Assembly (NCBI GenBank): GCA_910584595.1
Contig: CAJUBQ010000010.1
Span: 19,428-83,427 of the forward strand
Direction of reading: 5' to 3'
Source of the DNA: an uncultured Eubacterium sp.
Lineage (GTDB): Bacteria; Bacillota; Clostridia; Lachnospirales; Lachnospiraceae
DNA length: 64,000 nucleotides
A program made the translations under genes and the position numbers. Below the pieces are notes generated by a model. That model worked only from the letters and a program-made list of their open reading frames with translations. It had not been told where the DNA came from and ran no database searches. Below are positions 1 through 8,307 of this stretch, one piece after another; positions within the stretch are counted from its first letter, which is position 1, and the number at the start of each line of letters is the position of its first letter.

Positions 1-241
1 TCGAGTCCAGGATCGTTGATAAATACCCTGTCGGTGTCGCATCAATGTCCTTGATGCTTGGCGAAGCAGCAAGAATTCCCTGATAAGCGCCATATCCGGC
101 GCCCCCGATGCAGACTGCCAGCGCAAAAATGCATACTAATACAAGCTCATACAGCAAAGTTGTGCATTTTCTTCCGATCTTTCCTTTTTTTGCTATAATT
201 TCCCTCCGTTTGCGGCGCGTTCCCTCTCTACTGAAATCCAT
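1..241 (-). CDS. Penicillin-binding protein 1A-type, N-terminal fragment (cut by window edge)
   Basis: Only the first 80 codons are visible, because the gene runs off the left edge. The start is an ATG preceded by GGAGG. Residues about 10-28 are a basic cytoplasmic tail (RRKRREIIAKKGKIGRK), and one hydrophobic membrane segment follows at about 32-54. After it comes SPSIKDIDATPTGY, the typical beginning of the extracytoplasmic part of bifunctional glycosyltransferase/transpeptidase PBPs (positive-inside tail, one helix, then a 'P-x-I-x-x-I-x-x-x-P-x-G' stretch). The catalytic domains lie outside the window, so the family call rests on this short N-terminus and is inference. Confidence 0.6.
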   Translation of the reverse strand, partial: MDFSREGTRRKRREIIAKKGKIGRKCTTLLYELVLVCIFALAVCIGGAGYGAYQGILAASPSIKDIDATPTGYLSTILDS

Positions 242-350
242 GAAAAGCCTCCTGTACCAACGTCATACCTGTATTATAACAAACTCCCCGGAAATTGTAA
301 AATAAAACATGGTTCCAAAACATCAGCAAAATGATAAGCCGTCCTGTATC

Positions 351-1466
351 TTATTTTTCCGCTTTCATTTTATCCCGTTTCCTTTTGATGATCGTATATA
401 CCGGATGCCGCAGTCCTTCCCGGCTCTTTTCCAGCCATTCCACACGGCTTTTCAAATCCCGGTTTTCCTGTGCAAGCTGCATACAGCACGCCCCGACAAA
501 GCGAATCAGATCATCCTGCATCTGCGGATTATGCTTTTCCCATTTCGGCACGTCTTTCCATGACATGTCAAATAACTCTTCTCCATTGAAATATTCTTCT
601 GATACTTCTCTGTTTTCCTCCTCATATTGTTTCATAAATGTCTCTGCTTCTGCTTTCGAAAACATCTCACACGGGTAATATTCCCCTGAAAGATCGGCAT
701 AAGATAACAGCGCCTGTCTGAAAAAACTATGAAAAGCGGGATTCATCCCCGGCATTCCATTGAGCACCCGCTGAATCTCATGCGTATTGCCTGCCAATCT
801 CGTATTTCTCGCAGCCTGCTCGATGTGATATTCTTCTGTCAGTTCCAGTCCGACCGCGTGTAAAAAATCCGAATATATGGCGCCTCCCACAAATCGTTTT
901 GGCTCAAAGCGTCTGACGATCAGATTTTTCTTTCCAAAAAAGGCTGCTAATTTTTTTAAATGCGACGCATATTTCATTTTATTGATGCTGACCAAATCAT
1001 CGACATAATCCTGCCATGGCGTCGCCGCATCCTTCCCGATGCCGCTTTTTACCATCTGGTTCCATCCGGAAACCAGATACATATCCTGCCTTCTTAAATA
1101 GACAATGACTTTGATCCTAAAGCCTCCTTCTTTTGCCTCTGCCTTTAACGCCCGCCACATCGTAATCCTCTGTTCATAATTTGCAGACCAGATTCCTTCA
1201 TCTGAAACGATAATATTATCAAATGTCTGAAACAGCTCATGAATTCTGTCCATCCCTTCTCTGAATCTGCCTTCCTGTGTGACCTGCGCCTCTTCCAATA
1301 AAAAACGGGCATTCCTGCGTTCTGAAACGTCCGGATAACGATATGGGAACAATGGATAACAATATCCCTTCTGATTCAATATTTCCTGATTTTCAATCAG
1401 AAAGCTCTGAATAGCTGTTGTTCCTGTTTTGGTCGTGCCGACATGTGCATAAAGTGTTTTTTTCAT
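351..1466 (-). CDS. PAPS-dependent sulfotransferase-like protein
   Basis: A 371-residue soluble protein. The N-terminus reads HVGTTKTGTTAIQSFL (residues 8-23), which matches the 5'-phosphosulfate-binding loop of PAPS-dependent sulfotransferases. A later IVYLRRQDMYLVSGWNQ stretch resembles the 3'-phosphate-binding segment (Arg and Ser in R-x-x-D-x-x-x-S). The expected reaction is transfer of a sulfuryl group from PAPS to a hydroxyl or amine of an unknown acceptor. The gene directly downstream of cysC on the same strand would be supplied with PAPS by it. The start ATG has a GAGGAG site. The acceptor cannot be told from sequence; the acyltransferase in the same cluster suggests a surface glycan or lipid. 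Confidence 0.72.
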   Translation of the reverse strand: MKKTLYAHVGTTKTGTTAIQSFLIENQEILNQKGYCYPLFPYRYPDVSERRNARFLLEEAQVTQEGRFREGMDRIHELFQTFDNIIVSDEGIWSANYEQRITMWRALKAEAKEGGFRIKVIVYLRRQDMYLVSGWNQMVKSGIGKDAATPWQDYVDDLVSINKMKYASHLKKLAAFFGKKNLIVRRFEPKRFVGGAIYSDFLHAVGLELTEEYHIEQAARNTRLAGNTHEIQRVLNGMPGMNPAFHSFFRQALLSYADLSGEYYPCEMFSKAEAETFMKQYEEENREVSEEYFNGEELFDMSWKDVPKWEKHNPQMQDDLIRFVGACCMQLAQENRDLKSRVEWLEKSREGLRHPVYTIIKRKRDKMKAEK

Positions 1467-1530
1467 TCCGCGCTCCTCTCATTCCACCATTTTCTCAACT
1501 GATGTTTTTTATGATCTGTCATCTCACATC

Positions 1531-2148
1531 TTAAATCCCGTATTTCTCAAGTTCCGACAGCAATATATTCACACTGTCTGCAATCTGCGCTTTGCTTGTA
1601 TCAACAGTAACCTCCGGATGCTGCGGCGGTTCATATTCACTCGTAACTCCGGTAAACTCTGCGATCTGACCTTTTCTTGCCGCCTGATACAGCCCCTTCA
1701 CATCACGTCTTTCGCACTCTTCCAATGGAGTGCTCACATATACTTCTATAAATGCATCTCCAATAATCTTTCGCGCCGCAAGTCGGTCTTCCCGGTACGG
1801 TGAAATAAACGATGTTAATACAATCAATCCCGCATCATTCATTAGCTTTGCCGTCTCTGCAATTCGCCGGATGTTTTCCACCCGGTCCTCTTTGGAAAAT
1901 CCAAGATCTTTATTCAGCCCAAAACGCACATTATCGCCATCTAACAGCATCGTATGTCTGCCCTTTTCCACAAGTTTTTGTTCCAGTGCATTTGCAAGTG
2001 TAGATTTTCCCGAACCTGACAATCCGGTCAGCCAAATGACTGCTGCCTTCTGCCCTAACAGCTTTTCACGGTACTCTCTTGTAATATCCATCGTATGCCA
2101 CGTAATCTGACGTTCATCACCCGCTATGTCTTTTCTGTTCGTATCCAT
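1531..2148 (-). CDS. cysC: Adenylyl-sulfate (APS) kinase
   Basis: A 205-residue P-loop kinase that phosphorylates APS to PAPS in the cytoplasm. The Walker A motif GLSGSGKST is at residues 42-50. The family signature FISPYREDR, containing the serine of the APS kinase loop, is also present. Length fits stand-alone CysC. No ATP sulfurylase (sat or cysDN) is visible nearby, so APS must come from a gene elsewhere. Position between a sensor kinase and a sulfotransferase suggests that PAPS here feeds sulfation rather than sulfate assimilation. GGAG lies upstream of the ATG. Confidence 0.92.
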   Translation of the reverse strand: MDTNRKDIAGDERQITWHTMDITREYREKLLGQKAAVIWLTGLSGSGKSTLANALEQKLVEKGRHTMLLDGDNVRFGLNKDLGFSKEDRVENIRRIAETAKLMNDAGLIVLTSFISPYREDRLAARKIIGDAFIEVYVSTPLEECERRDVKGLYQAARKGQIAEFTGVTSEYEPPQHPEVTVDTSKAQIADSVNILLSELEKYGI

Positions 2149-2186
2149 GTGTATCCTTCTCCTTTTTCATCTATCAATAAAATATA

Positions 2187-3476
2187 TTATTCGATATTCG
2201 GCAGCAATAATGTAAACGTACTTCCTGCGCCTTCCTTGCTCTCTGCAAGTATCGTACCGCCATGTTTTTGTGCAATTTTCATTGTCAGCGGAAGGCCGAG
2301 ACCAAACCCCTTAGAATTTCTGGACTTATCAGCTTTATAAAAACGTTTAAAAATATGCGGCAAATCTTCTTCACTGATTCCCGCCCCATAGTCTTTCACC
2401 GATACAAACACCTTATTTTCCCGGATCCCCGTCTCCACTTCGATCAAACTGTCTTCCTGCGAATATCTGACCGCATTTGTAATTAAATTCTGTATGGCAA
2501 TCATAACAAGGCTGATGTCCCCAACTGTGTGCGCCTGCTGCAACCTGAGCTTTATATTCAGGCGGTCTCCTGATTTTTGCTGCAAATCTTCACATACAGA
2601 CTGAACCAGCTCCGGAAGGTCTACGTATTCTTGTTCAATTTGTCTGCGGTCATGGTCCAATCTGGATAATTCCAACAGCCTGGAAATAATTGCACTCATT
2701 TTTAATGACTGGCGCTCTATCACTTCAAATGCTTCCTGATAATCTTCCTCGCTCACTTTTTTTCCATGCACATACTGGCACTGAGCCGTCATCACCGCAA
2801 TCGGTGTACGCAGTTCATGTGCGACATCCGACGTAAATTGTTCCTGCTGGCAAAACGTCTCCTCTAAACGATCGAGCATACGGTTATTTGCCTGTGTCAA
2901 CACCGCAAGTTCATAAAACTTCCCTTCGTATTCCATCCGCTCAGACATATTCATATTTTTCCCGATCGTTTCCGCAGACCGGCACATCTCCTTTAACGAC
3001 CCGGAAATACGCCTGGATAAAAGTATTCCGCATAAAATAACGGTTCCCGCTATAACCAAAAGACTAAAATATGCAAGATATTCCAATGTCTGATATCTGC
3101 TGTAAGCATCTGATTTCCGTACCACCGCACGCAGATAAACCCGATTTCCGTTTCCCAGACGTTTACGCATATCCCGAATATAATAACTTTCCCAGCCTTC
3201 CGATACACACCGCAGCCTTTTCAGACTTACTTTTATATCCTGCGGGCATCCCTGCGGATATTCCCCTGTAACAACCTCTCTGTTTTTATTTAAAACAAGA
3301 AAATAAATATCCCCTTCTTTTTGAATAAAATTTTCTTTCAGCATCAGTTCTCCGGCTGTTCCTGTTGTAATTTCTTTCAAATTTTTAAATGCTTCCCGTT
3401 CCAGACTTTGACGAATATCATATTCCACTGCGGCATTCGCCAGAATCCGTACAAAAATAAGCATCGCAGCAGCCAT
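2187..3476 (-). CDS. Sensor histidine kinase (two-component system), start uncertain
   Basis: Membrane sensor kinase paired with the response regulator just upstream. An extracellular loop lies between two membrane segments; the second is near residues 130-155 (YLAYFSLLVIAGTVILCGIL), followed by a HAMP-like linker. The phosphoacceptor H-box is VAHELRTPIAVMTAQC, then N-box NLITNAVRYS, G1-box DYGAGISEEDLP and a GFGLGLPL ATP lid. The first ATG falls in the middle of the first membrane helix. The frame stays open upstream into the regulator gene and encodes the missing half of that helix (ILQLLIAALAL), but it has no ATG, GTG or TTG there. The real start is therefore probably a rare codon (ATT or CTG) or has been lost by mutation. 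Confidence 0.85.
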   Translation of the reverse strand: MAAAMLIFVRILANAAVEYDIRQSLEREAFKNLKEITTGTAGELMLKENFIQKEGDIYFLVLNKNREVVTGEYPQGCPQDIKVSLKRLRCVSEGWESYYIRDMRKRLGNGNRVYLRAVVRKSDAYSRYQTLEYLAYFSLLVIAGTVILCGILLSRRISGSLKEMCRSAETIGKNMNMSERMEYEGKFYELAVLTQANNRMLDRLEETFCQQEQFTSDVAHELRTPIAVMTAQCQYVHGKKVSEEDYQEAFEVIERQSLKMSAIISRLLELSRLDHDRRQIEQEYVDLPELVQSVCEDLQQKSGDRLNIKLRLQQAHTVGDISLVMIAIQNLITNAVRYSQEDSLIEVETGIRENKVFVSVKDYGAGISEEDLPHIFKRFYKADKSRNSKGFGLGLPLTMKIAQKHGGTILAESKEGAGSTFTLLLPNIE

Positions 3477-3532
3477 AAGCGCCAGCGCCGCAATTAAAAG
3501 CTGAAGAATATGACGGCCAATCGATACTTGTT

Positions 3533-4207
3533 TTACTCGTCTGCCCTTAATACATATCCCACCCCTCTGATTGTCTGTATCAGCTTCACTTCATACGGAT
3601 CATCAATCTTTTTTCGCAAATAGCGGATATATACATCAATCACATTCGAATAACTGTCATGTTCCATATCCCAGATGTTTGCTTCAATCTGTTCTCTGGA
3701 CACAACAATATTTTGATTGCGGATCAGATACAGCAATACGGAAAACTCCTTTGGCGACAAATTAATAACCGTATCTCCCCTTCTTACCATATGCTCGTTA
3801 CAATCTACAGATAAATCTGCACATCGGTAAATATTTTCATGAACGCCCGCTTTCTTGCGGGTCATCGCACGCACTCTGGCAGAAAGCTCCTGAAAAGCAA
3901 ACGGCTTAACCATATAATCATCGGCGCCAATATCCAACCCCTCCACAATATCATCAATATGGCTGCGGGCAGATAAAAACAAAACCGGTGTCTGAATTCC
4001 ATGGCTGCGGGCTTTTTTGAGCACTTCAAATCCGTTCATTTTGGGCAGCATCACATCTAACACAGCTCCGTCATACTCCTCCATGGTCAGATAATCATAT
4101 GCACTGTCTCCGTCATAGCACACATCTACCAGATATCCTTCTGCTTCCAGTTCTTTCTTTATAATACGATTCATATCCTTTTCATCTTCCACTACCAGTA
4201 TCTTCAT
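3533..4207 (-). CDS. OmpR-family response regulator
   Basis: A 224-residue DNA-binding regulator. The receiver domain starts at MKILVVEDEKD (acidic pair EDE), the phosphoacceptor Asp is in AVLDVMLPKMNG, and the conserved Lys is in YMVKPF. A winged-helix effector domain follows and ends in RGVGYVLR. The start at MKILVVED is chosen because AGAGGA sits 7-8 nt upstream; an in-frame ATG six codons earlier has no such site. It lies 20 nt after the acyltransferase stop and before its kinase, so one operon of acyltransferase, regulator, kinase, cysC and sulfotransferase is likely. Confidence 0.9.
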   Translation of the reverse strand: MKILVVEDEKDMNRIIKKELEAEGYLVDVCYDGDSAYDYLTMEEYDGAVLDVMLPKMNGFEVLKKARSHGIQTPVLFLSARSHIDDIVEGLDIGADDYMVKPFAFQELSARVRAMTRKKAGVHENIYRCADLSVDCNEHMVRRGDTVINLSPKEFSVLLYLIRNQNIVVSREQIEANIWDMEHDSYSNVIDVYIRYLRKKIDDPYEVKLIQTIRGVGYVLRADE

Positions 4208-4227
4208 ATAGTATTTCCTCTGCAAAG

Positions 4228-5328
4228 TTATTTATTCTCAGTTTCCAGCAGCAGCTTACGGCACTGGCTGAAAAATGCCGGCGCCATCTTGCGCATCCCT
4301 TCTGCAGTCAGATAAATAACGACGGTCGTTATAGCAAAAGCAAGTACATATTTGGGATACAGCTGCGCATACGTCTGTCCCGGGTACATTCTGACAAGTG
4401 CATGGCTCCAATAATTATGTGACAGATACACCGGAAAACTGATTTTTCCAAAAAAGTATACCAGTGGATGATTAAAAAACGATGAAAGCAGGCTGTGTCC
4501 GCTGAACGTTACAACGACTCCAACCGCAAATAGCAGCAGCATTACAAAATCCATCTGTGATCCTTTATGCTGATAAGACCACAAAATAACACCCAAATAA
4601 CATCCCAGCTCCAATATGGTCAACAACAGCTTTCCCAGCCTGGAATATGGCACATGTATGATTTTTTGACAGATCCCCCAGCAGATCACACCCATACAAA
4701 GCTCTCCGACGGCACGCAAAAACCCTTTGTAGCAAAAGCCAAGCCAATCCGTAGGCCCGCGCAGATCACCTACGTTTTTAGAAAGATAACCAAGTGCCGC
4801 GATCGCAAGAATCGGCGCCCATACGTTTAAAAATACATCTCTGTTTTTTAAAAACAATGGCACAAGCACGAGCATTGCCAGCAGCATCGCAGAAATATAC
4901 CACGCCGCCGGATTTGCTTTAAACCCTTCCAACCCGGATTCTCTCAAAAAGAACATGTCCCATACTCCGGTCATCAAATCTTTCACAAGCGACGACAAAG
5001 AAACATTCTTTCTGGCAATATGCTGGACAACAAATCCAATTCCCCAGGCGATAAAAATTTCCGGACAAAGCCCTTTGATCTTATGCAGCATGAACTTACG
5101 GCTGTCCCTGCCGACTTTAATATCAGCTTCCTCATAACGCGAAATGGATGCCGCCATAAGATATCCGGATACCAGAAAAAAGAACTCCACCGCAATAGCC
5201 GCGCCGACAAATGGAGTTGTTTTTATTTTCGTCAAATTCGATGAATGAAACTGGACGACCATAATTGAAAATACAAATTTCCAGAAATCAATGGCTCCAT
5301 TTCTTGTTTTTGTCTGTTTTTGTGTCAT
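4228..5328 (-). CDS. Acyltransferase family 3 membrane protein
   Basis: A 366-residue polytopic membrane protein with about ten hydrophobic segments. The N-terminus RNGAIDFWKFVFSIMVVQFH carries the His of the acyltransferase-3 (OafA/NolL-like) family, and FFLVSGYLMA and ISFPVYLSHNYW are also family-typical. Members O-acylate surface sugars or lipids using cytoplasmic acyl donors. The donor and acceptor cannot be inferred. First gene of the cluster that also carries a sulfotransferase, so both may decorate the same exported molecule (inference). Confidence 0.8.
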   Translation of the reverse strand: MTQKQTKTRNGAIDFWKFVFSIMVVQFHSSNLTKIKTTPFVGAAIAVEFFFLVSGYLMAASISRYEEADIKVGRDSRKFMLHKIKGLCPEIFIAWGIGFVVQHIARKNVSLSSLVKDLMTGVWDMFFLRESGLEGFKANPAAWYISAMLLAMLVLVPLFLKNRDVFLNVWAPILAIAALGYLSKNVGDLRGPTDWLGFCYKGFLRAVGELCMGVICWGICQKIIHVPYSRLGKLLLTILELGCYLGVILWSYQHKGSQMDFVMLLLFAVGVVVTFSGHSLLSSFFNHPLVYFFGKISFPVYLSHNYWSHALVRMYPGQTYAQLYPKYVLAFAITTVVIYLTAEGMRKMAPAFFSQCRKLLLETENK

Positions 5329-5423
5329 GAATCTAATTCTCCTTCATATATTACATCATTAAAATGATTTGTCTGGTGGCATTATATCAAAAATATCTGT
5401 TTTTCGCAAGAATTGGCATAATA

Positions 5424-5453
5424 TAAAAAAACAGGATGCCGTCTGACATCCTG
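5424..5453 (-). terminator. Rho-independent terminator of the HPr-like gene
   Basis: On the minus strand CAGGATG pairs with CATCCTG across an 8-nt loop and is followed by seven T. It lies about 80 nt after the stop of the HPr-like gene. Confidence 0.75.
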
Positions 5454-5533
5454 GCTCATACCAGTCCATCAATCGCAGCATCCTGTTTCTGACAGCAGCT
5501 TTATCAAGTTTTTTTACAAAGTATCTGAAGTTC

Positions 5534-5773
5534 TCACGCCGGACTTTCCGTATATAAGTAAGGTGTAATTTTTTCCATCACGGACGTATCGTCAGAATTA
5601 CAACTTAATTTTTGCGGCTGAGTCAGATCAAGCGCAAATACTCCAAGCAAAGATTTTGCATCTACAATCCGTCTTCCTGATCCCATATCAAAGTTTACCT
5701 CTAATGTGCTTATCATGTTTACAAAACTCCTTACCTGCTCTGCATTGTGAAATTTAACAAATACCTGCTGCAT
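5534..5773 (-). CDS. HPr-like small protein lacking the catalytic histidine
   Basis: A 79-residue protein. The second half, IVDAKSLLGVFALDL, matches the HPr segment around regulatory Ser46 (V-x-x-K-S-I-M-G-V-x-x-L). The Ser is at residue 41. The N-terminal loop that in HPr carries His15 (G-x-H-A-R-P) is absent; residues 7-16 read KFHNAEQVRS, so PEP-dependent phosphotransfer is not expected. By analogy with Crh it could act in regulation, but that is inference. GGAG-like site (AAAGGAG) before the ATG. It stands alone with its own terminator. A second HPr paralogue is at 57681-57935. Confidence 0.7.
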   Translation of the reverse strand: MQQVFVKFHNAEQVRSFVNMISTLEVNFDMGSGRRIVDAKSLLGVFALDLTQPQKLSCNSDDTSVMEKITPYLYTESPA

Positions 5774-6293
5774 AACATTACTCCTTTCTTTATATTTTTT
5801 ATTTTATTTCATCAGGAAGTCATTTGTAACAGATCAGAATGCCTTTTCTTAAGCCTTACTGACCTGTTGCAATATTCCTGATTTCTTTTACTTTGAATAT
5901 TCCCGATTATTTGCTTTTTATTCCTTCTTATTTATTCCTTCTGAATTTTTTTCTTCTTACTTATTTCGTGTCATTTTTTTCTTGTTATTCTTTCTTGTTA
6001 TTTTTTTCTTATTATTTTTTTATTTTTCCTTCTTATCATCTGATAATTTGTCTGTTTTCTGTCTGTTTTAACACTGTGTTATCGATTTCATTTACGATAA
6101 AATCATATCCTAAAGTTTCCTGTTTGTGAATTGGCATTTCTTCTAATATTTTGCAAAATTTTTTGTAAAATATGATGAAATCCATTTCACGCAAAACGGT
6201 AAAAAAAAATAAAATCAGCCATTTTTATTATTAAATATGCTTAATTTTATTTTATTTTTGGCCAATTTTTTTAGATATTATTATAAAAATCAC

Positions 6294-6322
6294 TTGCTTT
6301 ATTTTTAAATATCATATATAAT
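6294..6322 (+). promoter_or_regulatory. Sigma-A type promoter with no downstream protein gene
   Basis: TTGCTT (6294-6299), a 17-nt spacer and a perfect TATAAT (6317-6322). The first plus-strand protein gene is far downstream and only minus-strand genes follow, which points to a non-coding transcript. Confidence 0.55.
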
Positions 6323-6328
6323 AGGTAC

Positions 6329-6512
6329 AATTTTATTGAAACTTCTTATGAAAATTCTATCATTCGCTATGATAACGCAGTCAGATTTTTCGTTTCCTCC
6401 TGCAGCCACAGAAAGAAACGGATCGATATCTGATGCGTTTTCTATAAACTCCTAAATATTTTAAGTCCCTTTGGCAGCGGAATACAGCCAAGCCGCTGCC
6501 TGTTAAGGGAAC
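6329..6512 (+). ncRNA. Candidate structured small RNA, family not recognised
   Basis: It begins about 7 nt after the TATAAT box. A long interrupted stem pairs CGCA/CAGAT/CGTTTC (6376-6396) with GAAACG/ATCTG/TGCG (6415-6437). A second hairpin pairs GGCAGCGG (6473-6480) with CCGCTGCC (6493-6500), extended by CCCTT with AAGGG. The size of about 180 nt would suit 6S RNA or another regulatory RNA, but no family consensus was recognised. The second hairpin may instead be the 3' structure of the minus-strand gene ending at 6529. Confidence 0.35.
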
Positions 6513-6528
6513 CCGGGTTCTGGCTTAC

Positions 6529-7581
6529 TCATGATTTTTCCTCATCAGACCATAATACCTGATACAATTCACAAATTAAAAATGCTGAAACAGGCCCAAG
6601 CAATACGCCGGACGCCCCATATACATGTACGCCGATGTAAATACTCATTAATACTGCAATCGGCGGATATCCAAGCCTTGCGCCTATCAGCCTTGGCTCT
6701 AAAAACTGTCGGACAAAGCTGCATACAACATATAAAATTCCATATACCGCTGCCAGTACATACTTTCCATTGATAATATCGATAATCATCCAGGGCACAA
6801 ATATCGTCCCTGTCCCAATAAAAGGCAGCGCATCACACAAACCGATTCCCATACCTGCCAAAAGCGCGTAAGAATTACCTGTAATAAACAGTCCTGCAAT
6901 GCAAATCAGACTGATAATGAGTAAAATAATAAACTGCGCCTTCAAATACGTCCCTCCGGCTGCTTTCGCATTCTGTTTGATCTGTATCGCTAACTTTCCG
7001 GCTTCAGATTTTCGGACTGCATTTGCGATAACCGGATAATCCGTCAGGATCAGCATACCCGAGATTACCGAAACAAGCGCAACACCCATAACAGAAAAAA
7101 CTACCTTCGCATAGAGCATAGAGTTCTTTAACAAATACGGAAGCGTAGAAGTTTGAAATCCTGACTTTACTTTGTTCTGCATACGTACAAACAACTGCTC
7201 CGCTTCACCGAGCGAAACACCTAAACTGCGTTCGATCCTGGCACAACAGTCACACCAGATATCACGGACTCCTCCTTCAATTGATTCCGCATTTTTTATA
7301 AGCGCCGCCAGCTGCATACATGCCGTACGTCCAACAAAAAAACAAATCATTCCAACAACTGCGAGTACGACAAGCACAATAAGCATAGAAATCAAACTCC
7401 GTCCCTTTCCCGTTTTCTCTACTGCCTTTTGCACAATTGGGTGCAGCATCATTGCCAGTAACGCGCCGAACAAAAAAGGAATTACAATTGGCAGAACAAA
7501 TCTCATCATCAGATAAACTGCCAGCGTAACCCCTGCTAATAAAATTGTCTTTTTTACGTTTTCTCTCTCATACCATCTCAT
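6529..7581 (-). CDS. AI-2E family (YtvI/PerM-like) membrane protein
   Basis: A 350-residue protein with about seven or eight membrane segments. The N-terminal pair of helices (VLPIVIPFLFGALLAMMLHP) and the C-terminal block with GLCDALPFIGTGTIFVPW, followed by the PRLIGARLGYPPIAVLMSIYIG stretch (split here only for description), are typical of the AI-2E transporter family. Members transport varied substrates, and autoinducer-2 export is shown for only a few. The start overlaps the stop of the pseudouridine synthase gene by four bases (ATGA), so the two are translationally coupled. Confidence 0.85.
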   Translation of the reverse strand: MRWYERENVKKTILLAGVTLAVYLMMRFVLPIVIPFLFGALLAMMLHPIVQKAVEKTGKGRSLISMLIVLVVLAVVGMICFFVGRTACMQLAALIKNAESIEGGVRDIWCDCCARIERSLGVSLGEAEQLFVRMQNKVKSGFQTSTLPYLLKNSMLYAKVVFSVMGVALVSVISGMLILTDYPVIANAVRKSEAGKLAIQIKQNAKAAGGTYLKAQFIILLIISLICIAGLFITGNSYALLAGMGIGLCDALPFIGTGTIFVPWMIIDIINGKYVLAAVYGILYVVCSFVRQFLEPRLIGARLGYPPIAVLMSIYIGVHVYGASGVLLGPVSAFLICELYQVLWSDEEKS

Positions 7582-8273
7582 ACAGAAAGTATGTGTGAAT
7601 GGCCGATTATTATACTTCCAAACTTTTCAAATACAGGCTGAGACGGAGCGATTGAAAATTTCATCTTTTTTTGGTTCGCAGGATGTACAAATTCCAGTTC
7701 ACAGGCACATAATCCCAACCCTGACTTTGTGTCTCCTTTTCCATATTTCTTATCCCCAGCCAATGGGGCGCCAAAATGTGCCATTTGCACCCGTATTTGA
7801 TGATGTCTGCCTGTTAATAGCTGTATTCTTACCAAATTTTGCACCGGATCACATTCTTCATCCGTCTTAAGCGCCTGGTACATCAATTCTGCCTTTTTTG
7901 CCTGCGGATCTCCTTTTTTTACGACGATTGTATGATTTTTTCGTCCGTCTTTTTTTAAATAATCCTCCAGCTTTCCTTCCCGCACCGGCATCACTCCTTC
8001 TGTTACTGCCAGATAAACTTTGGAAAAGCTCCCCTGCTGCAGCTGTCTGCTTAGTGCTGCCGTACTGCGCGTATGCTTCCCAAATACAACGATGCCTTCC
8101 ACCGGCTGGTCCAGGCGATGAACGAGTCCGATATACGGCTCCTCACCTTTGTCATGCCGATAATTGCATAACAGACTGACCATATCCTGCTGCCCGCTGT
8201 TTTTCGTCTGTGAAGCAATCCCTGCCGGTTTCACGCACACAACAACATCTGTGTCTTCATATAATATATTCAC
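7578..8273 (-). CDS. RluA-family pseudouridine synthase
   Basis: A 231-residue enzyme that isomerises uridine in rRNA or tRNA. The catalytic motif HRLDQPVEGIVVFGK contains the active-site Asp of the RluA family, and TGRHHQIRVQMAHFGAPLAGD is the usual C-terminal signature (quoted to 20 residues). There is no N-terminal S4 domain, so it belongs to the short RluA/YqcB-like class. The target site cannot be told. Confidence 0.9.
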   Translation of the reverse strand: MNILYEDTDVVVCVKPAGIASQTKNSGQQDMVSLLCNYRHDKGEEPYIGLVHRLDQPVEGIVVFGKHTRSTAALSRQLQQGSFSKVYLAVTEGVMPVREGKLEDYLKKDGRKNHTIVVKKGDPQAKKAELMYQALKTDEECDPVQNLVRIQLLTGRHHQIRVQMAHFGAPLAGDKKYGKGDTKSGLGLCACELEFVHPANQKKMKFSIAPSQPVFEKFGSIIIGHSHILSV

Positions 8274-8307
8274 GCTGTTTTTCCTCTTTTACATTAACCG
8301 GCCATCG

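Larger units (their letters stand above)
5774..6528. other. Long AT-rich intergenic region
   Basis: No protein gene was found in this 755-base stretch. The left half is pyrimidine-rich and low complexity on the plus strand (runs of T and CTT around 5890-6060). The right half carries a good plus-strand promoter and two strong stem-loops, described separately as a candidate small RNA. Confidence 0.6.
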
